Of a stretch of 64,000 nt of DNA, positions 23,961 through 32,155 are shown piece after piece. A program made the translations under genes and the position numbers. The notes beneath the pieces were generated by a model. It had not been told where the DNA came from. It was given only the letters and a program-made list of their open reading frames with translations, and ran no database searches. Origin of the DNA: Mycolicibacterium austroafricanum (GTDB lineage Bacteria > Actinomycetota > Actinomycetes > Mycobacteriales > Mycobacteriaceae); assembly GCF_000612725.1 (NCBI RefSeq), contig NZ_HG964461.1:91427-155426 (forward strand), given 5' to 3'. Positions within the stretch are counted from its first letter, which is position 1. Each line of letters begins with the position of its first letter.

Positions 23961-24872
23961 TCAAGACGATACGCGAAGAGGGCGCGCCCCGACGGCGATT
24001 ACCGCGGCGCACACGAAAACCGCGGCAGTACTTGGATTTCCGCCTAGCCAGACCTCCCCGCGGCCGAGTTGCACGTAGATGGACAGCGCCGCCAACGCAG
24101 CGATTGCCGCCGAAGTCACAGCGAGTGCCCGGATGCGCACGGCGGCTGCGGCAAGCATCAGGCCCGCCACGATCAGCAGCACCAGCGCGGCAAGCATGTT
24201 GTAGTCGCCGAGAAACAACTGCAGCGGCGGATACCCGACGCCGCTGCCGCGCGGCGCCACGAACGGGTCACCGAGTGACTTGACGGCTGCGACGATCGCG
24301 ACGAGCGCCAGGAGCAGCCCCCATCCGCCGAGCAGCCGTCTGGCGATCGGCGCGGGTTCTCCGTCTCTGCGGGCGGCCCGGATCGCGTCCACCGCTGCGT
24401 ACTGCGCACTCGGCGCGAGCAACAGCACCAGGTGGATGCCGAGCATCATCGCGTACGCCCACGGCCATTCGTTGGGCGCCTGCGCCACCGACATCCCGAT
24501 TGCCAGGGACTGGCCGATGCCGATCAACGCGGCCAACCGAACAGCGGTTCCGGTGAGCAACAGCACCGGCAGCAGTGTCTCCACCACGAGGACCAACCAC
24601 CCGAACGGCGTGAAGTTCGGCAGCACAACGTGTTCGACCAGCCAGCTGTACGGCGGGAACACCGGGTGATCCACCGCCAGATGCGTCCAGAACCAGAGGC
24701 CGGTGCGGCGCGCTTCACCGAAGTCGGGCGGCACCTTCCACCACACGTGCGCCAACCACAACAACCCCGCCACGATCCGCAGCACCGTAAGGCTGATGCC
24801 GCCCGCCCTCGCCGGTGCGGGCGCCGGCGAGAGGACAAGGTCGATGGCCCTGCGCGGGCTCGCCGTAGTCAT
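23961..24872 (-). CDS. DoxX/DoxD-like membrane protein
   Basis: A 303-residue membrane protein from ATG 24872 with about seven hydrophobic segments. The N-terminal half matches the DoxX/TQO-DoxD pattern (LRIVAGLLWLAHVWWKVPPDFG, FGWLVLVVETLLPVLLLTG). DoxD is a subunit of thiosulfate:quinone oxidoreductase in Acidianus, and actinobacterial DoxX proteins are linked to redox and thiol stress. It is the first gene of the four-gene operon and could pass electrons from the ACAD-like enzyme to quinone. That role is inferred. Confidence 0.82.
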   Translation of the reverse strand: MTTASPRRAIDLVLSPAPAPARAGGISLTVLRIVAGLLWLAHVWWKVPPDFGEARRTGLWFWTHLAVDHPVFPPYSWLVEHVVLPNFTPFGWLVLVVETLLPVLLLTGTAVRLAALIGIGQSLAIGMSVAQAPNEWPWAYAMMLGIHLVLLLAPSAQYAAVDAIRAARRDGEPAPIARRLLGGWGLLLALVAIVAAVKSLGDPFVAPRGSGVGYPPLQLFLGDYNMLAALVLLIVAGLMLAAAAVRIRALAVTSAAIAALAALSIYVQLGRGEVWLGGNPSTAAVFVCAAVIAVGARPLRVSS

Positions 24873-24970
24873 GAGATCAGTCTCACCTCCATCGACGGCC
24901 CGCACCCGGGTTTCGGCATTGATACCCCGGGTGACCACTGAACCGGACAAGCGGTGCCGCCGAGCGCCAG

Positions 24971-24990
24971 ACTGTCAGCGCGATGACAGT
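24971..24990. promoter_or_regulatory. Inverted repeat upstream of the DoxX operon
   Basis: ACTGTCA-GCGCGA-TGACAGT is a perfect 7-6-7 inverted repeat about 100 bp upstream of the DoxX start and 60 bp past the end of the convergent-side SRPBCC gene. It may be an operator for the four-gene operon or a short terminator hairpin; there is no T-tract. No regulator gene is adjacent except the ArsR gene 0.5 kb away. Confidence 0.4.
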
Positions 24991-25049
24991 GTCGGCGCCG
25001 TGTCGTCGGGCTTCTGTGCCGACGGCGCGGTGCGGCGACAGGAACGAGG

Positions 25050-25517
25050 TCAACGTGCGCCACGCTCCTCCTGCGCATCAGCACCTACGGCCAATTCCGC
25101 TGCCAGAGTGTCCAGTTGCTGCGCGGTTCCGTGTTCCCGCCACTCGGGCTGCTCCTGGCCGGGTAGGTAGATTCCGTGCTCGGTCAGCACCACCCGGGTG
25201 TCGGCATCTTCTGCCCGGAACTCGACGCTGGTGACCGATACCGTCGACAGTCGGTCCTCGGCGCGCAGCGTCGACGTGGTGAGAATTCGTTCATTGAGCA
25301 CGATTTCGGCGTAGCGCGCCTCATAGGTGAGAGCACGTCCCTCTCCATCGAAACCCTTGACCGTCTCGAAGCCGCCGACCACGAAGTTCTGAGAGTGATC
25401 GGCCCCTTGGGCCATCCAGCGTCGCCGCGCTTCCGGATTCGCCCAGGCCTGAAAGACCCGCTCGACCGAGGCGGGGAAGCGACGTTCCAACGTGAAAGTC
25501 GAGTGCGTTATCTCCAT
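25050..25517 (-). CDS. SRPBCC/AHSA1-family protein
   Basis: A 155-residue START/Bet v1-like protein of the AHSA1 type: STFTLERRFPASVERVFQAW, WMAQGADHSQN, ALTYEARYAEIVLNERI and a C-terminal TEHGIYLPG...WREHG. ATG 25517 is 2 nt after the ArsR stop codon, so the two are one operon. ArsR plus AHSA1-like protein is a very common actinobacterial pair. The protein has a hydrophobic cavity, but its ligand and function are generally not known. Confidence 0.87.
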   Translation of the reverse strand: MEITHSTFTLERRFPASVERVFQAWANPEARRRWMAQGADHSQNFVVGGFETVKGFDGEGRALTYEARYAEIVLNERILTTSTLRAEDRLSTVSVTSVEFRAEDADTRVVLTEHGIYLPGQEQPEWREHGTAQQLDTLAAELAVGADAQEERGAR

Positions 25518-25519
25518 GA

Positions 25520-25849
25520 TCAGTTTCCCTTCAGATAGTCGTCGAGTTGATCGAGCTGCCGTTCCCAATCCGTGCGCTGACGGCCGAGCCACTGCTCGGC
25601 TTCCCGCAGCGCCTCGGGTTGGATCCGGCAGCTGCGCACTCGGCCGACCTTCTCGGTGACGATCACGCCGGCTGCCTCCAGCACCTGCAGATGCTGCATC
25701 ACCGCAGGCAACGACATCGTCAGCGGCTCGGCCAGCGCCTTCACCGTCGCCGGCCGGCGCACCAGCCGCTCGACGATCGCCCGCCGGGTCGGATCGGCGA
25801 GCGCCTGGAACACGCGGCCGATTCCGTCGGACCCGGATTGGTTAGGCAT
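25520..25849 (-). CDS. ArsR-family transcriptional regulator
   Basis: A 109-residue winged-helix protein from ATG 25849 (MPNQSGSDGIGRVFQALADP). The ArsR signature includes LADPTRRAIVERLV and MSLPAVMQHLQVLEAAGVI. It has no metal-binding ELCVC motif, so it belongs to the metal-independent group that travels with AHSA1-like genes. Palindromic AT-rich DNA upstream is the likely autoregulatory site. Confidence 0.9.
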   Translation of the reverse strand: MPNQSGSDGIGRVFQALADPTRRAIVERLVRRPATVKALAEPLTMSLPAVMQHLQVLEAAGVIVTEKVGRVRSCRIQPEALREAEQWLGRQRTDWERQLDQLDDYLKGN

Positions 25850-25850
25850 G

Positions 25851-25899
25851 TACTTAACTATTGCGATCGGTCCGTGGAAAGTCAAGTAACTGGTTAACC
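25851..25899. promoter_or_regulatory. Candidate ArsR-binding region
   Basis: Immediately upstream of the ArsR start are TACTTAACT (25851-25859) and AAGTAACT followed by the perfect 8-bp palindrome GGTTAACC (25892-25899). The stretch is distinctly AT-richer than its surroundings. The repeated TTAAC/GTTAA cores suggest paired half-sites for the ArsR protein. Confidence 0.4.
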
Positions 25900-25959
25900 A
25901 TGTAAACGCGCGACGTAGACAGGCCAGATCCCCGGCCCCGGTCCGGCCAGAAATCTGGG

Positions 25960-27003
25960 ATGGCTGTCCGTCGCCCGGCGAGCGACGCTGGCGGTATGGA
26001 CTTGCGGGGCAGAACGCATCTGGATCCGGCCGGACCCTACAAGCGGGATCCGCCGGCGCCGCACGCGCTCACCGAGCGCTGCACCTCGACCGCTGACCTG
26101 ATTGTCTTATGCCACTTCGGAGTGCCACGAGTGGATCGCGGCAGTTGGTCGCTGCGCATCGAGGGGCTGGTACACCACCCCACCACGTTGACGTTCGACG
26201 AGCTGCTGCGCTACCCGCGCACCGAAATCACGGCGGTCCACCAGTGCAGCGGCAGCCCGTTCGACCCCGCGGTGCCGACACGCAGGGTCGGCACCGCGAC
26301 CTGGGCGGGCGCCCGACTGGCCGATGTGCTGGCCGACTGCCGACCCATGCCGCAGGCGCGGTACATCTGGTCCTATGGCGCCGACGGCGGCACTTTCGCC
26401 GGCGCCGCGGTCGATTCCTACTGCAAGGACCTTCCGCTGTCACGGGTCGATGCCGATGTGCTGCTGTGCTACGAAGTCAACGGCGAGGATCTTCCCGCCG
26501 AACACGGCTTCCCTGTGCGACTCCTGATACCGGGCTTCTACGGCACCAACAGCGTCAAATGGCTGACCACCATCACACTCGCGGATCGGCGCGCGCCCGG
26601 ACCGTTCACCGCGCAGTGGTATCAGGACCCACCGGCAGCGGGCTCGGAAGACCCTCGCCCGGTGTGGTCGCTCGCCCCGGAATCCTTGATTGTGGCCCCC
26701 GCCGCCGGGCAATCGCTGCATCGAGACGCCGAAGTCGCGATCTGGGGGTGGGCGTGGGCCGATGGTGGGGTATCCCAGGTGGACGTGGGCATCGGCGGAT
26801 CGTGGCATGCCGCCGAGGTCGAAGGTTGCCGGGGTTGGCAGTGGCAACGGTTCAGCACCGCCTGGACCCCCTCTCAACCCGGCACGGTGGAGGTGGCGGC
26901 ACGTGCCACCTCGTCACTCGGGCAGGTGCAGCCGACCTCCGGACACCGCAATGCCGTCCACAGCGTGCTGGTCGACGTTCGAGATGAGGAGCCATGGACC
27001 TGA
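25960..27003 (+). CDS. Sulfite oxidase-family molybdopterin oxidoreductase
   Basis: A 347-residue cytosolic protein (ATG 25960; ATG 25996 also possible). The Moco domain contains LRIEGLVHHPTTLTFDEL, the Mo-ligand Cys96 in VHQCSGSPFDP and HGFPVRLLIPGFYGTNSVKWL. The Ig-like dimerisation domain follows (VAIWGWAWADGGVSQVDVGI). There is no heme domain and no Tat signal. In the family the enzyme oxidises sulfite or a related S/N-oxide substrate with a separate electron acceptor. The last 10 nt overlap the erythromycin-esterase-like gene. Confidence 0.9.
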   Translation: MAVRRPASDAGGMDLRGRTHLDPAGPYKRDPPAPHALTERCTSTADLIVLCHFGVPRVDRGSWSLRIEGLVHHPTTLTFDELLRYPRTEITAVHQCSGSPFDPAVPTRRVGTATWAGARLADVLADCRPMPQARYIWSYGADGGTFAGAAVDSYCKDLPLSRVDADVLLCYEVNGEDLPAEHGFPVRLLIPGFYGTNSVKWLTTITLADRRAPGPFTAQWYQDPPAAGSEDPRPVWSLAPESLIVAPAAGQSLHRDAEVAIWGWAWADGGVSQVDVGIGGSWHAAEVEGCRGWQWQRFSTAWTPSQPGTVEVAARATSSLGQVQPTSGHRNAVHSVLVDVRDEEPWT

Positions 27004-28235
27004 GTCGGATACAAGCTCTCGGTGACCGTGACCGGACACTCGCCGCGCTGCTCGATATCGTCGGCGACAGCCACGTCGTGGCGATCGGTGAGGGCGCCCA
27101 TTTCGTCGCCGAGTACTGGCAGTGCCGACGCCACCTCGTCGAGTTGCTCCATCGGCACGCGGGTTTTCAGGTGGTGGCAATGGAATTCGGTGTCGGGGAA
27201 GCGTTACAGCTGACCAGCTGGCTCAGCGGCGACGCCGGGGACGACGGAGACGCCGACCTGTCGTCGATCAGTCCGGCCGCCGTCGAGTGGGGCGCCGGCG
27301 ACACCATGGTGTGGCTGCGTCATTTCAACGCCGCGGCGGCGGCCCGGGGGGTACCCCCGCTACGTTTCGCCGGGATCGACCTGCCCAGTGCCGGAGGGGC
27401 GTTCACGCCGGCCCTGACACCGCTCGAAACGTATCTACACGACTGTGATCCGGAACTGGTGTCGACGCTGGACGACGTGCGGGCGATCACCGGCGTCGTC
27501 GAGGGCGGCTCCGGGGTGAGCGCTGCCCGGCGCTGGTCGGAGCTCGACCAATCCACCCGCGACGCGGCGATTGCCGGGCTGGCCCGCATCGTGCTGCGCA
27601 TGACCGCGCTGCGACAACGGTACGAAACCCGCGATGCCGGGCGCGACCACCGCACCGCGCTGTTGCTCGGGCACTCCGCGCTGGCCACGGCGTATATGCT
27701 GCAGGCCACTGCCGAAGCCGTCGCCGGTGACGGCATGCCGCTCGACTCCAGTGTGAGAGAACGCTTCCTGGCGGACGCCGTGCTGGCGCTGCGGGAAACC
27801 GGCGACGACAAGGTGGTGGTACTGGCCCACAACAACCACGTGCAGAAAACCCCGGTGGTATTCGCGGGCACCACCTACACCCTGCCGATGGGGTCATACC
27901 TGGCGGGCACCCTGGGCGACGACTACCGCGTCATCGCGCAGACCACCACCGACGACCACGTTCCCGACATGGTGCTCGACCCCGCCGGCAGCGTCGGGTT
28001 TCGCGTGATCGACGCGCAGCTGCCGGAGCCGGCCGCGGGAACATTCGAGCATGCGCTCCTCACCGCCGCGGCGGCGCAGCAGCCGACGTTGACCGACGTC
28101 CGCCCCTGCCCGAAATACGCTCCGACACAAGGGATTAGATCACAGTCAGCGGTGGTCGACACTGACGTCAGTGCCGCGTTCGACGCAGTGGTCAATCACC
28201 CGCGGGTTACTCGCCAACCCGACGTGCACTTCTGA
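26994..28235 (+). CDS. Erythromycin esterase-family hydrolase
   Basis: A 413-residue protein with Ere-family motifs: VAIGEGAHFVAEYW (catalytic His of the EreA/B type), VVAMEFGVGEALQL (Glu) and VVVLAHNNHVQKTPV. The family includes macrolide esterases and many proteins such as succinoglycan-biosynthesis-like hydrolases with unknown substrates. Resistance should not be assumed. The gene overlaps the sulfite-oxidase-like gene and precedes a GMC oxidoreductase by 11 nt, so a shared metabolic pathway is plausible. Confidence 0.85.
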   Translation: MDLSRIQALGDRDRTLAALLDIVGDSHVVAIGEGAHFVAEYWQCRRHLVELLHRHAGFQVVAMEFGVGEALQLTSWLSGDAGDDGDADLSSISPAAVEWGAGDTMVWLRHFNAAAAARGVPPLRFAGIDLPSAGGAFTPALTPLETYLHDCDPELVSTLDDVRAITGVVEGGSGVSAARRWSELDQSTRDAAIAGLARIVLRMTALRQRYETRDAGRDHRTALLLGHSALATAYMLQATAEAVAGDGMPLDSSVRERFLADAVLALRETGDDKVVVLAHNNHVQKTPVVFAGTTYTLPMGSYLAGTLGDDYRVIAQTTTDDHVPDMVLDPAGSVGFRVIDAQLPEPAAGTFEHALLTAAAAQQPTLTDVRPCPKYAPTQGIRSQSAVVDTDVSAAFDAVVNHPRVTRQPDVHF

Positions 28236-28246
28236 GCGAGGCCAGC

Positions 28247-29851
28247 GTGACTGATTTCGACTACATCATTGTGGGGGCCGGTTCGGCAGGCTGCGTCCTG
28301 GCCCACCGGCTTTCCGAAGACCCCCGCGTCAACGTTCTTCTCATCGAGGCCGGCGGAAGAGACCGCGGCCCGATGATCCGGATACCGAAAGGCGTCGGCA
28401 AGATCCTGGGCGACCCGAAACTCACCTGGCATTTTCCGGTCCGGCCCATCGGCCCCTCCCAGATCGTCGAGCAATGGGTGCGGGGAAAAACCCTGGGCGG
28501 TTCGAGTTCGGTCAATGGAATGGTCTACAACAGGGGCAGTGCTCCCGACTACGACGCGTTGGCAGCGCTGGGAAACCCGGCCTGGGGCTGGGACCACATC
28601 CTTCCGGCGTTCCGCGCCATCGAGAACCACGAACTCGGCCCGGATCCGACGCGGGGAACCGGAGGGCCTCTTGAGATCTCGATCGATGCCCACCTACCCC
28701 GGATCTGCCACGACGTCATCGCGGCCGGCGAAAAGTTGGGTTGGTCGGCGACTGACGACGTCAACGGCAGCGACGCCGCACGGATCGGCCCCGCGCCCCG
28801 AACCATCAGGAACGGCCAGCGCGTCAGCGCTGCGCGCGCGTTCCTCCATCCGGTTGCTCACCGCCCGAACCTCACGATCGCGACCGACACCACCGTCAAT
28901 CGAATTCTGTTCAAGGCAGACAAAGCGATCGGCGTGCAGGCGACCACTTCCAAGGGCGGCGCAGCCGTCTGCACCGCCGGTCGCGAAGTCCTTCTTTCCC
29001 TGGGCAGCATCTCGACACCGAGACTGCTTCAGCTGTCAGGCATCGGCGATCGTTCGCTGCTCCGCGGCTTGGGTATCGACACCCTCGCGGACAGTCCCAA
29101 CGTCGGCCGCCGCATGCGAGAACATCGCTGTTTTGCCCTACAGTTCCGACTCGACCGGCCCGTCGGCTACAACCGACAGCTCAGCACGCCGCTTCGTCAA
29201 GCATTCACTGCCGCACGCTATTTGGCGACCCGCCGCGGTCCGCTCGCCGGGGCGGCCTTCGACGTCATCGGCTTCTTCAAGACGTCACCGGAACTTGAGC
29301 GGCCGGACGCCCAGATTCTGATGGCGCCCTTCTCACTGGCGCCATACGAGCAGGGCAAAGAAGCGACCGTCGAACGCGACCCGGGAATTCAGGCGATCGG
29401 ATACCTCCTTCGCCCCGACAGCGAAGGCTCGGTGGCCATCACCTCGTCCGATCCGGAAGCACCCCTGGACATCGACCCCGGTTTTCTCATCACCACGCAC
29501 GACCGCGAGAACGGCGCAGCTCTTTTCCGCACCATGCGCCGGCTGTTCAGCCAGTCCCCCGTCGCCGACCACCTTGTCGCCGAAACCCGCCCCGGCGCCG
29601 ACGTTTCCAGCGACCAGGCGATCATCGATTCCGCGCTCACACAGGGCTACTGCGGTTACCACGCCATCGGAACGTGCGCGATGGGACCGGAAGACGACGA
29701 CGTGGTGGATTCCGCACTCCGCGTGCGCGGAGTCCGCAATCTCCGGATCATGGATTGCTCGGTGATGCCGACGATGGTCTCGGGAAATCTCAACGGACCC
29801 GTGATGGCGATGGCGTGGCGCGCATCCGACCTCATCCTCTCGGGCGGGTAG
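28247..29851 (+). CDS. GMC-family FAD oxidoreductase (choline dehydrogenase-like)
   Basis: A 534-residue GMC protein from GTG 28247. Rossmann motif: DYIIVGAGSAGCVLAHRLSE...LIEAG. GMC signature 1: RGKTLGGSSSVNGMVYNRG. Signature 2 region: GREVLLSLGSISTPRLLQLSG. The C-terminal catalytic His is in GYHAIGTCAMG and the Asn in VSGNLNGPVMAMA. It oxidises an alcohol using FAD. Substrate prediction within GMC is unreliable. It ends the sulfite oxidase/Ere/GMC operon. Confidence 0.92.
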   Translation: MTDFDYIIVGAGSAGCVLAHRLSEDPRVNVLLIEAGGRDRGPMIRIPKGVGKILGDPKLTWHFPVRPIGPSQIVEQWVRGKTLGGSSSVNGMVYNRGSAPDYDALAALGNPAWGWDHILPAFRAIENHELGPDPTRGTGGPLEISIDAHLPRICHDVIAAGEKLGWSATDDVNGSDAARIGPAPRTIRNGQRVSAARAFLHPVAHRPNLTIATDTTVNRILFKADKAIGVQATTSKGGAAVCTAGREVLLSLGSISTPRLLQLSGIGDRSLLRGLGIDTLADSPNVGRRMREHRCFALQFRLDRPVGYNRQLSTPLRQAFTAARYLATRRGPLAGAAFDVIGFFKTSPELERPDAQILMAPFSLAPYEQGKEATVERDPGIQAIGYLLRPDSEGSVAITSSDPEAPLDIDPGFLITTHDRENGAALFRTMRRLFSQSPVADHLVAETRPGADVSSDQAIIDSALTQGYCGYHAIGTCAMGPEDDDVVDSALRVRGVRNLRIMDCSVMPTMVSGNLNGPVMAMAWRASDLILSGG

Positions 29852-29973
29852 CCGCGCGAAGTCCTCTCGGGCGGCCAGCCTCGCGACCCAGCGGGCTCTC
29901 CCGGCGCGGTGGCGAAGTACCGAGTACGACAAATCGGGTGCCGTCCGGCCGGGGTCTCACTACCGTCGAGAGG

Positions 29974-31476
29974 ATGACGGTGCCGGGCTCGCGCGTCGCG
30001 CGGCTCTGCGCCGCCGGAAGTCTCCTGCTCACCCTCGCTACCGCCCCGTCGTGCGGGCAGCCTGGGCATCCGACGGACCCACCACCACCGAATACGGGCA
30101 CGCCGACTGCGACTGCGACTGCGACTGCGACGGAGGTTGATCCCGTAGCGGATTTCGCAGCCGTCTCCCAACTGATGCACGATGCGATCGCCGCACATCG
30201 GCTGCCGGGCGCGGTGGTCCAGATCGGGCACGCCGGAAAGATCGTCTTCCGTCAGGCGTTCGGCTCGCGCAAGCTCGCCGGCGAACCCGGACTGGACGGG
30301 TCGCCCGCCCCGGCCGAACCGATGACCGAGGACACGATCTTCGACCTGGCGTCGTTGAGCAAAAGCCTCGCGACCGCACCAGCGTTCCTGCAGCTGTACG
30401 AGCGGGGTCTGGTCCGGATCGACGAGCCGGTGCAGACCTACCTTCCCGAGTTCAACCCGGCGGGCGATCCACGCCGCGCCCAGGTGACGCTGCGCATGCT
30501 GCTCACCCACACGTCGGGGTTGGCGGGCGACCTGAGCCTGGACGGTCCGTGGGGGTTGGACAAGCCGGACAAAGCAGACGGCATTCGCCGTGCCCTCGCC
30601 GCGTGGGTGGTGTTCGATCCCGGCGAGATCTTCCACTACTCCGACATCAACTTCATCCTGGTCGGCGCGATCATCGAGAAGCTCACCGGCGAACAGTTGG
30701 ACAGCTACGTGCGGGACCGTGTCTTCGCTCCGCTCGGTATGACCGACACCCGCTACCTTCCGGCGGCGAAAACTTGTGGACCACACGAGATCCGGGGGAC
30801 GACCGTCGCGCTCGGTCACTATCCACCCTGGATCGGACAGTGTCCGGCCGGGATGTGGAGTACCGCACTCCTGCCGCGCATCGCCCCGACCGCGCGCGAC
30901 GGAGACACCCCGGGCCTCAACCCCGACTACGGGCACCTCCTCCGCGGAACGGTGCACGACCCGACGGCGCGTCGGATGGGCGGAGTGACCGGCAGCGCCG
31001 GGGTGTTCTCGACGGTCGGCGACGTCGGCCGGTTCGCCCAGGCGCTGCTCGATGGCCTCGCCGGCCGGCCGAGCGCATTCCCGCTGACCCGCTCCACCCT
31101 GGAGATGATGACGACTCCGCAGCAGCCCGGGCACACCCCCGGACAACTCGAGGCGGCGAACGACGCCATCCGGACGGCCACCGAGAATGACCCCGACAGC
31201 ACAGCCCGGAACTACCCGGCGGTTCCGGGACAAGATCTCCGCGGCTTCGGCTGGGACATCGATACGGCACATTCCCGGCCACGCGGCACGCTCTTCCCCG
31301 TCGGCAGCTTCGGCCACGCCGGCTTTACCGGCGTGACGCTGTGGATGGACCCGGGGTCGGACACCTACGTGGTGGTCCTGGCGAACGTGATCCATCAACC
31401 GGGCGGCCCGCCGATTGTGAACCTGAGCGGCGAGGTGGCCACTGCGACCGCGCAGGCCCTGGGCCTCTACCGGTAG
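29974..31476 (+). CDS. Serine beta-lactamase-like hydrolase, lipoprotein
   Basis: A 500-residue class C beta-lactamase/esterase-family protein from ATG 29974. The N-terminus is a signal with a lipobox-like end (ATAPSC). A low-complexity Thr/Ala segment follows, encoded by GACTGC hexanucleotide repeats (about 30105-30130). Catalytic motifs are SLSK (SxxK) after FDLA, YSDIN (YxN) and GHAG (HxG) near FPVGSFGHAGFTG. Such proteins act on the cell surface as esterases, peptidases or PBP-like enzymes. An open frame extends further upstream but is antisense to, or inside, the GMC gene. Confidence 0.88.
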   Translation: MTVPGSRVARLCAAGSLLLTLATAPSCGQPGHPTDPPPPNTGTPTATATATATEVDPVADFAAVSQLMHDAIAAHRLPGAVVQIGHAGKIVFRQAFGSRKLAGEPGLDGSPAPAEPMTEDTIFDLASLSKSLATAPAFLQLYERGLVRIDEPVQTYLPEFNPAGDPRRAQVTLRMLLTHTSGLAGDLSLDGPWGLDKPDKADGIRRALAAWVVFDPGEIFHYSDINFILVGAIIEKLTGEQLDSYVRDRVFAPLGMTDTRYLPAAKTCGPHEIRGTTVALGHYPPWIGQCPAGMWSTALLPRIAPTARDGDTPGLNPDYGHLLRGTVHDPTARRMGGVTGSAGVFSTVGDVGRFAQALLDGLAGRPSAFPLTRSTLEMMTTPQQPGHTPGQLEAANDAIRTATENDPDSTARNYPAVPGQDLRGFGWDIDTAHSRPRGTLFPVGSFGHAGFTGVTLWMDPGSDTYVVVLANVIHQPGGPPIVNLSGEVATATAQALGLYR

Positions 31477-31483
31477 CAGCCGG

Positions 31484-31565
31484 AGTCGAGTCGCCGAAAT
31501 TGCGCTGACGGCTGTGGATGTTCGCTTCCCGCGGCCGTCACCGCAGTCTCGGCGTGCTCCGACTC
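31484..31565. repeat. Long intergenic palindrome
   Basis: A 21-nt arm at 31492-31512 (starting CGCCGA, ending TGACGGC) pairs with 31534-31554 (GCCGTCA...TCGGCG) at 18 of 21 positions around a 21-nt loop. Outside it, GAGTCG (31484-31489) can pair with CGACTC (31560-31565) after a small bulge. It lies 8 bp past the serine-hydrolase stop and 60 bp before the VOC gene. It may act as a transcript stabiliser or terminator, or be a repetitive palindromic element; no T-tract is seen. Confidence 0.6.
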
Positions 31566-31625
31566 GCTGACGCCTGAGTAAAGTCCAGTCCTGACCGGGG
31601 AGAATCTCCGTCGCAGGAGGAATAC

Positions 31626-31979
31626 GTGAGCGAACACGAAGTTCGGATGATCGTCTTGTCAACCGACGATCTGGACGAATCAATCAAGTTCTACAGCGAA
31701 ACCCTGGGCATGCCGCTGAAGTTTCGTGACGGGGCGCATTTCGCGGCCCTCGACGGCGGGTCCATCACTCTGGCGCTGGCGACCCCGGTGGACCACCCCA
31801 TTCCGGGACAGGTCGTCGTCGGCATCAAGACCGACGACGTCGACGCCGCGGCGAAGGCCATCGAGGCCAGCGGTGGTGGCATCGTGAGGGCTCCGTACGA
31901 CGACGCACACGAGCGCCGTGCTGTGGTCTACGACAACAAAGGCAACGGCCTGGTCTTCTACAAGCCGCTGGCGCGCTGA
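31626..31979 (+). CDS. VOC (glyoxalase/bleomycin-resistance fold) protein
   Basis: A 117-residue single-domain VOC protein from GTG 31626, which follows AGGAGG at 6-nt spacing. The paired beta-alpha-beta modules are visible: EVRMIVLSTDDLDESIKFYSE...HFAALDGGSITLAL and VVVGIKTDDVDAAAKAIEA...RAVVYDNKGNGLVFYKP. Family roles range from metal-dependent isomerases to drug-binding proteins. No specific function can be assigned. It stands alone between a palindrome and the topoisomerase pair. Confidence 0.9.
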   Translation: MSEHEVRMIVLSTDDLDESIKFYSETLGMPLKFRDGAHFAALDGGSITLALATPVDHPIPGQVVVGIKTDDVDAAAKAIEASGGGIVRAPYDDAHERRAVVYDNKGNGLVFYKPLAR

Positions 31980-32155
31980 CGTCCCGACCTGCGTGACCAC
32001 TGAGAACTCGGCTCTCTGACGGAGGTAATCGGAGTCGCGAGTTCTGCCAGGCGGGTTGGCCTGCCGCACTCACCGCCGCGGATGCGCGACGATGTCGGGT
32101 CGGCCGTCTACCATTCCTCGGGCACACCACCCGGCCCTGACGGAGAGAACGAGCA

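Noticed and set aside
26994..28235. Macrolide-resistance determinant
   Set aside because: Erythromycin-esterase family membership alone does not show macrolide activity; many members have other substrates and the operon context is metabolic.
29656..31683. Open frame of 675 codons on the minus strand across GMC, serine hydrolase and VOC genes
   Set aside because: It crosses three real plus-strand genes and their intergenic palindromes; sequence is low-complexity basic.
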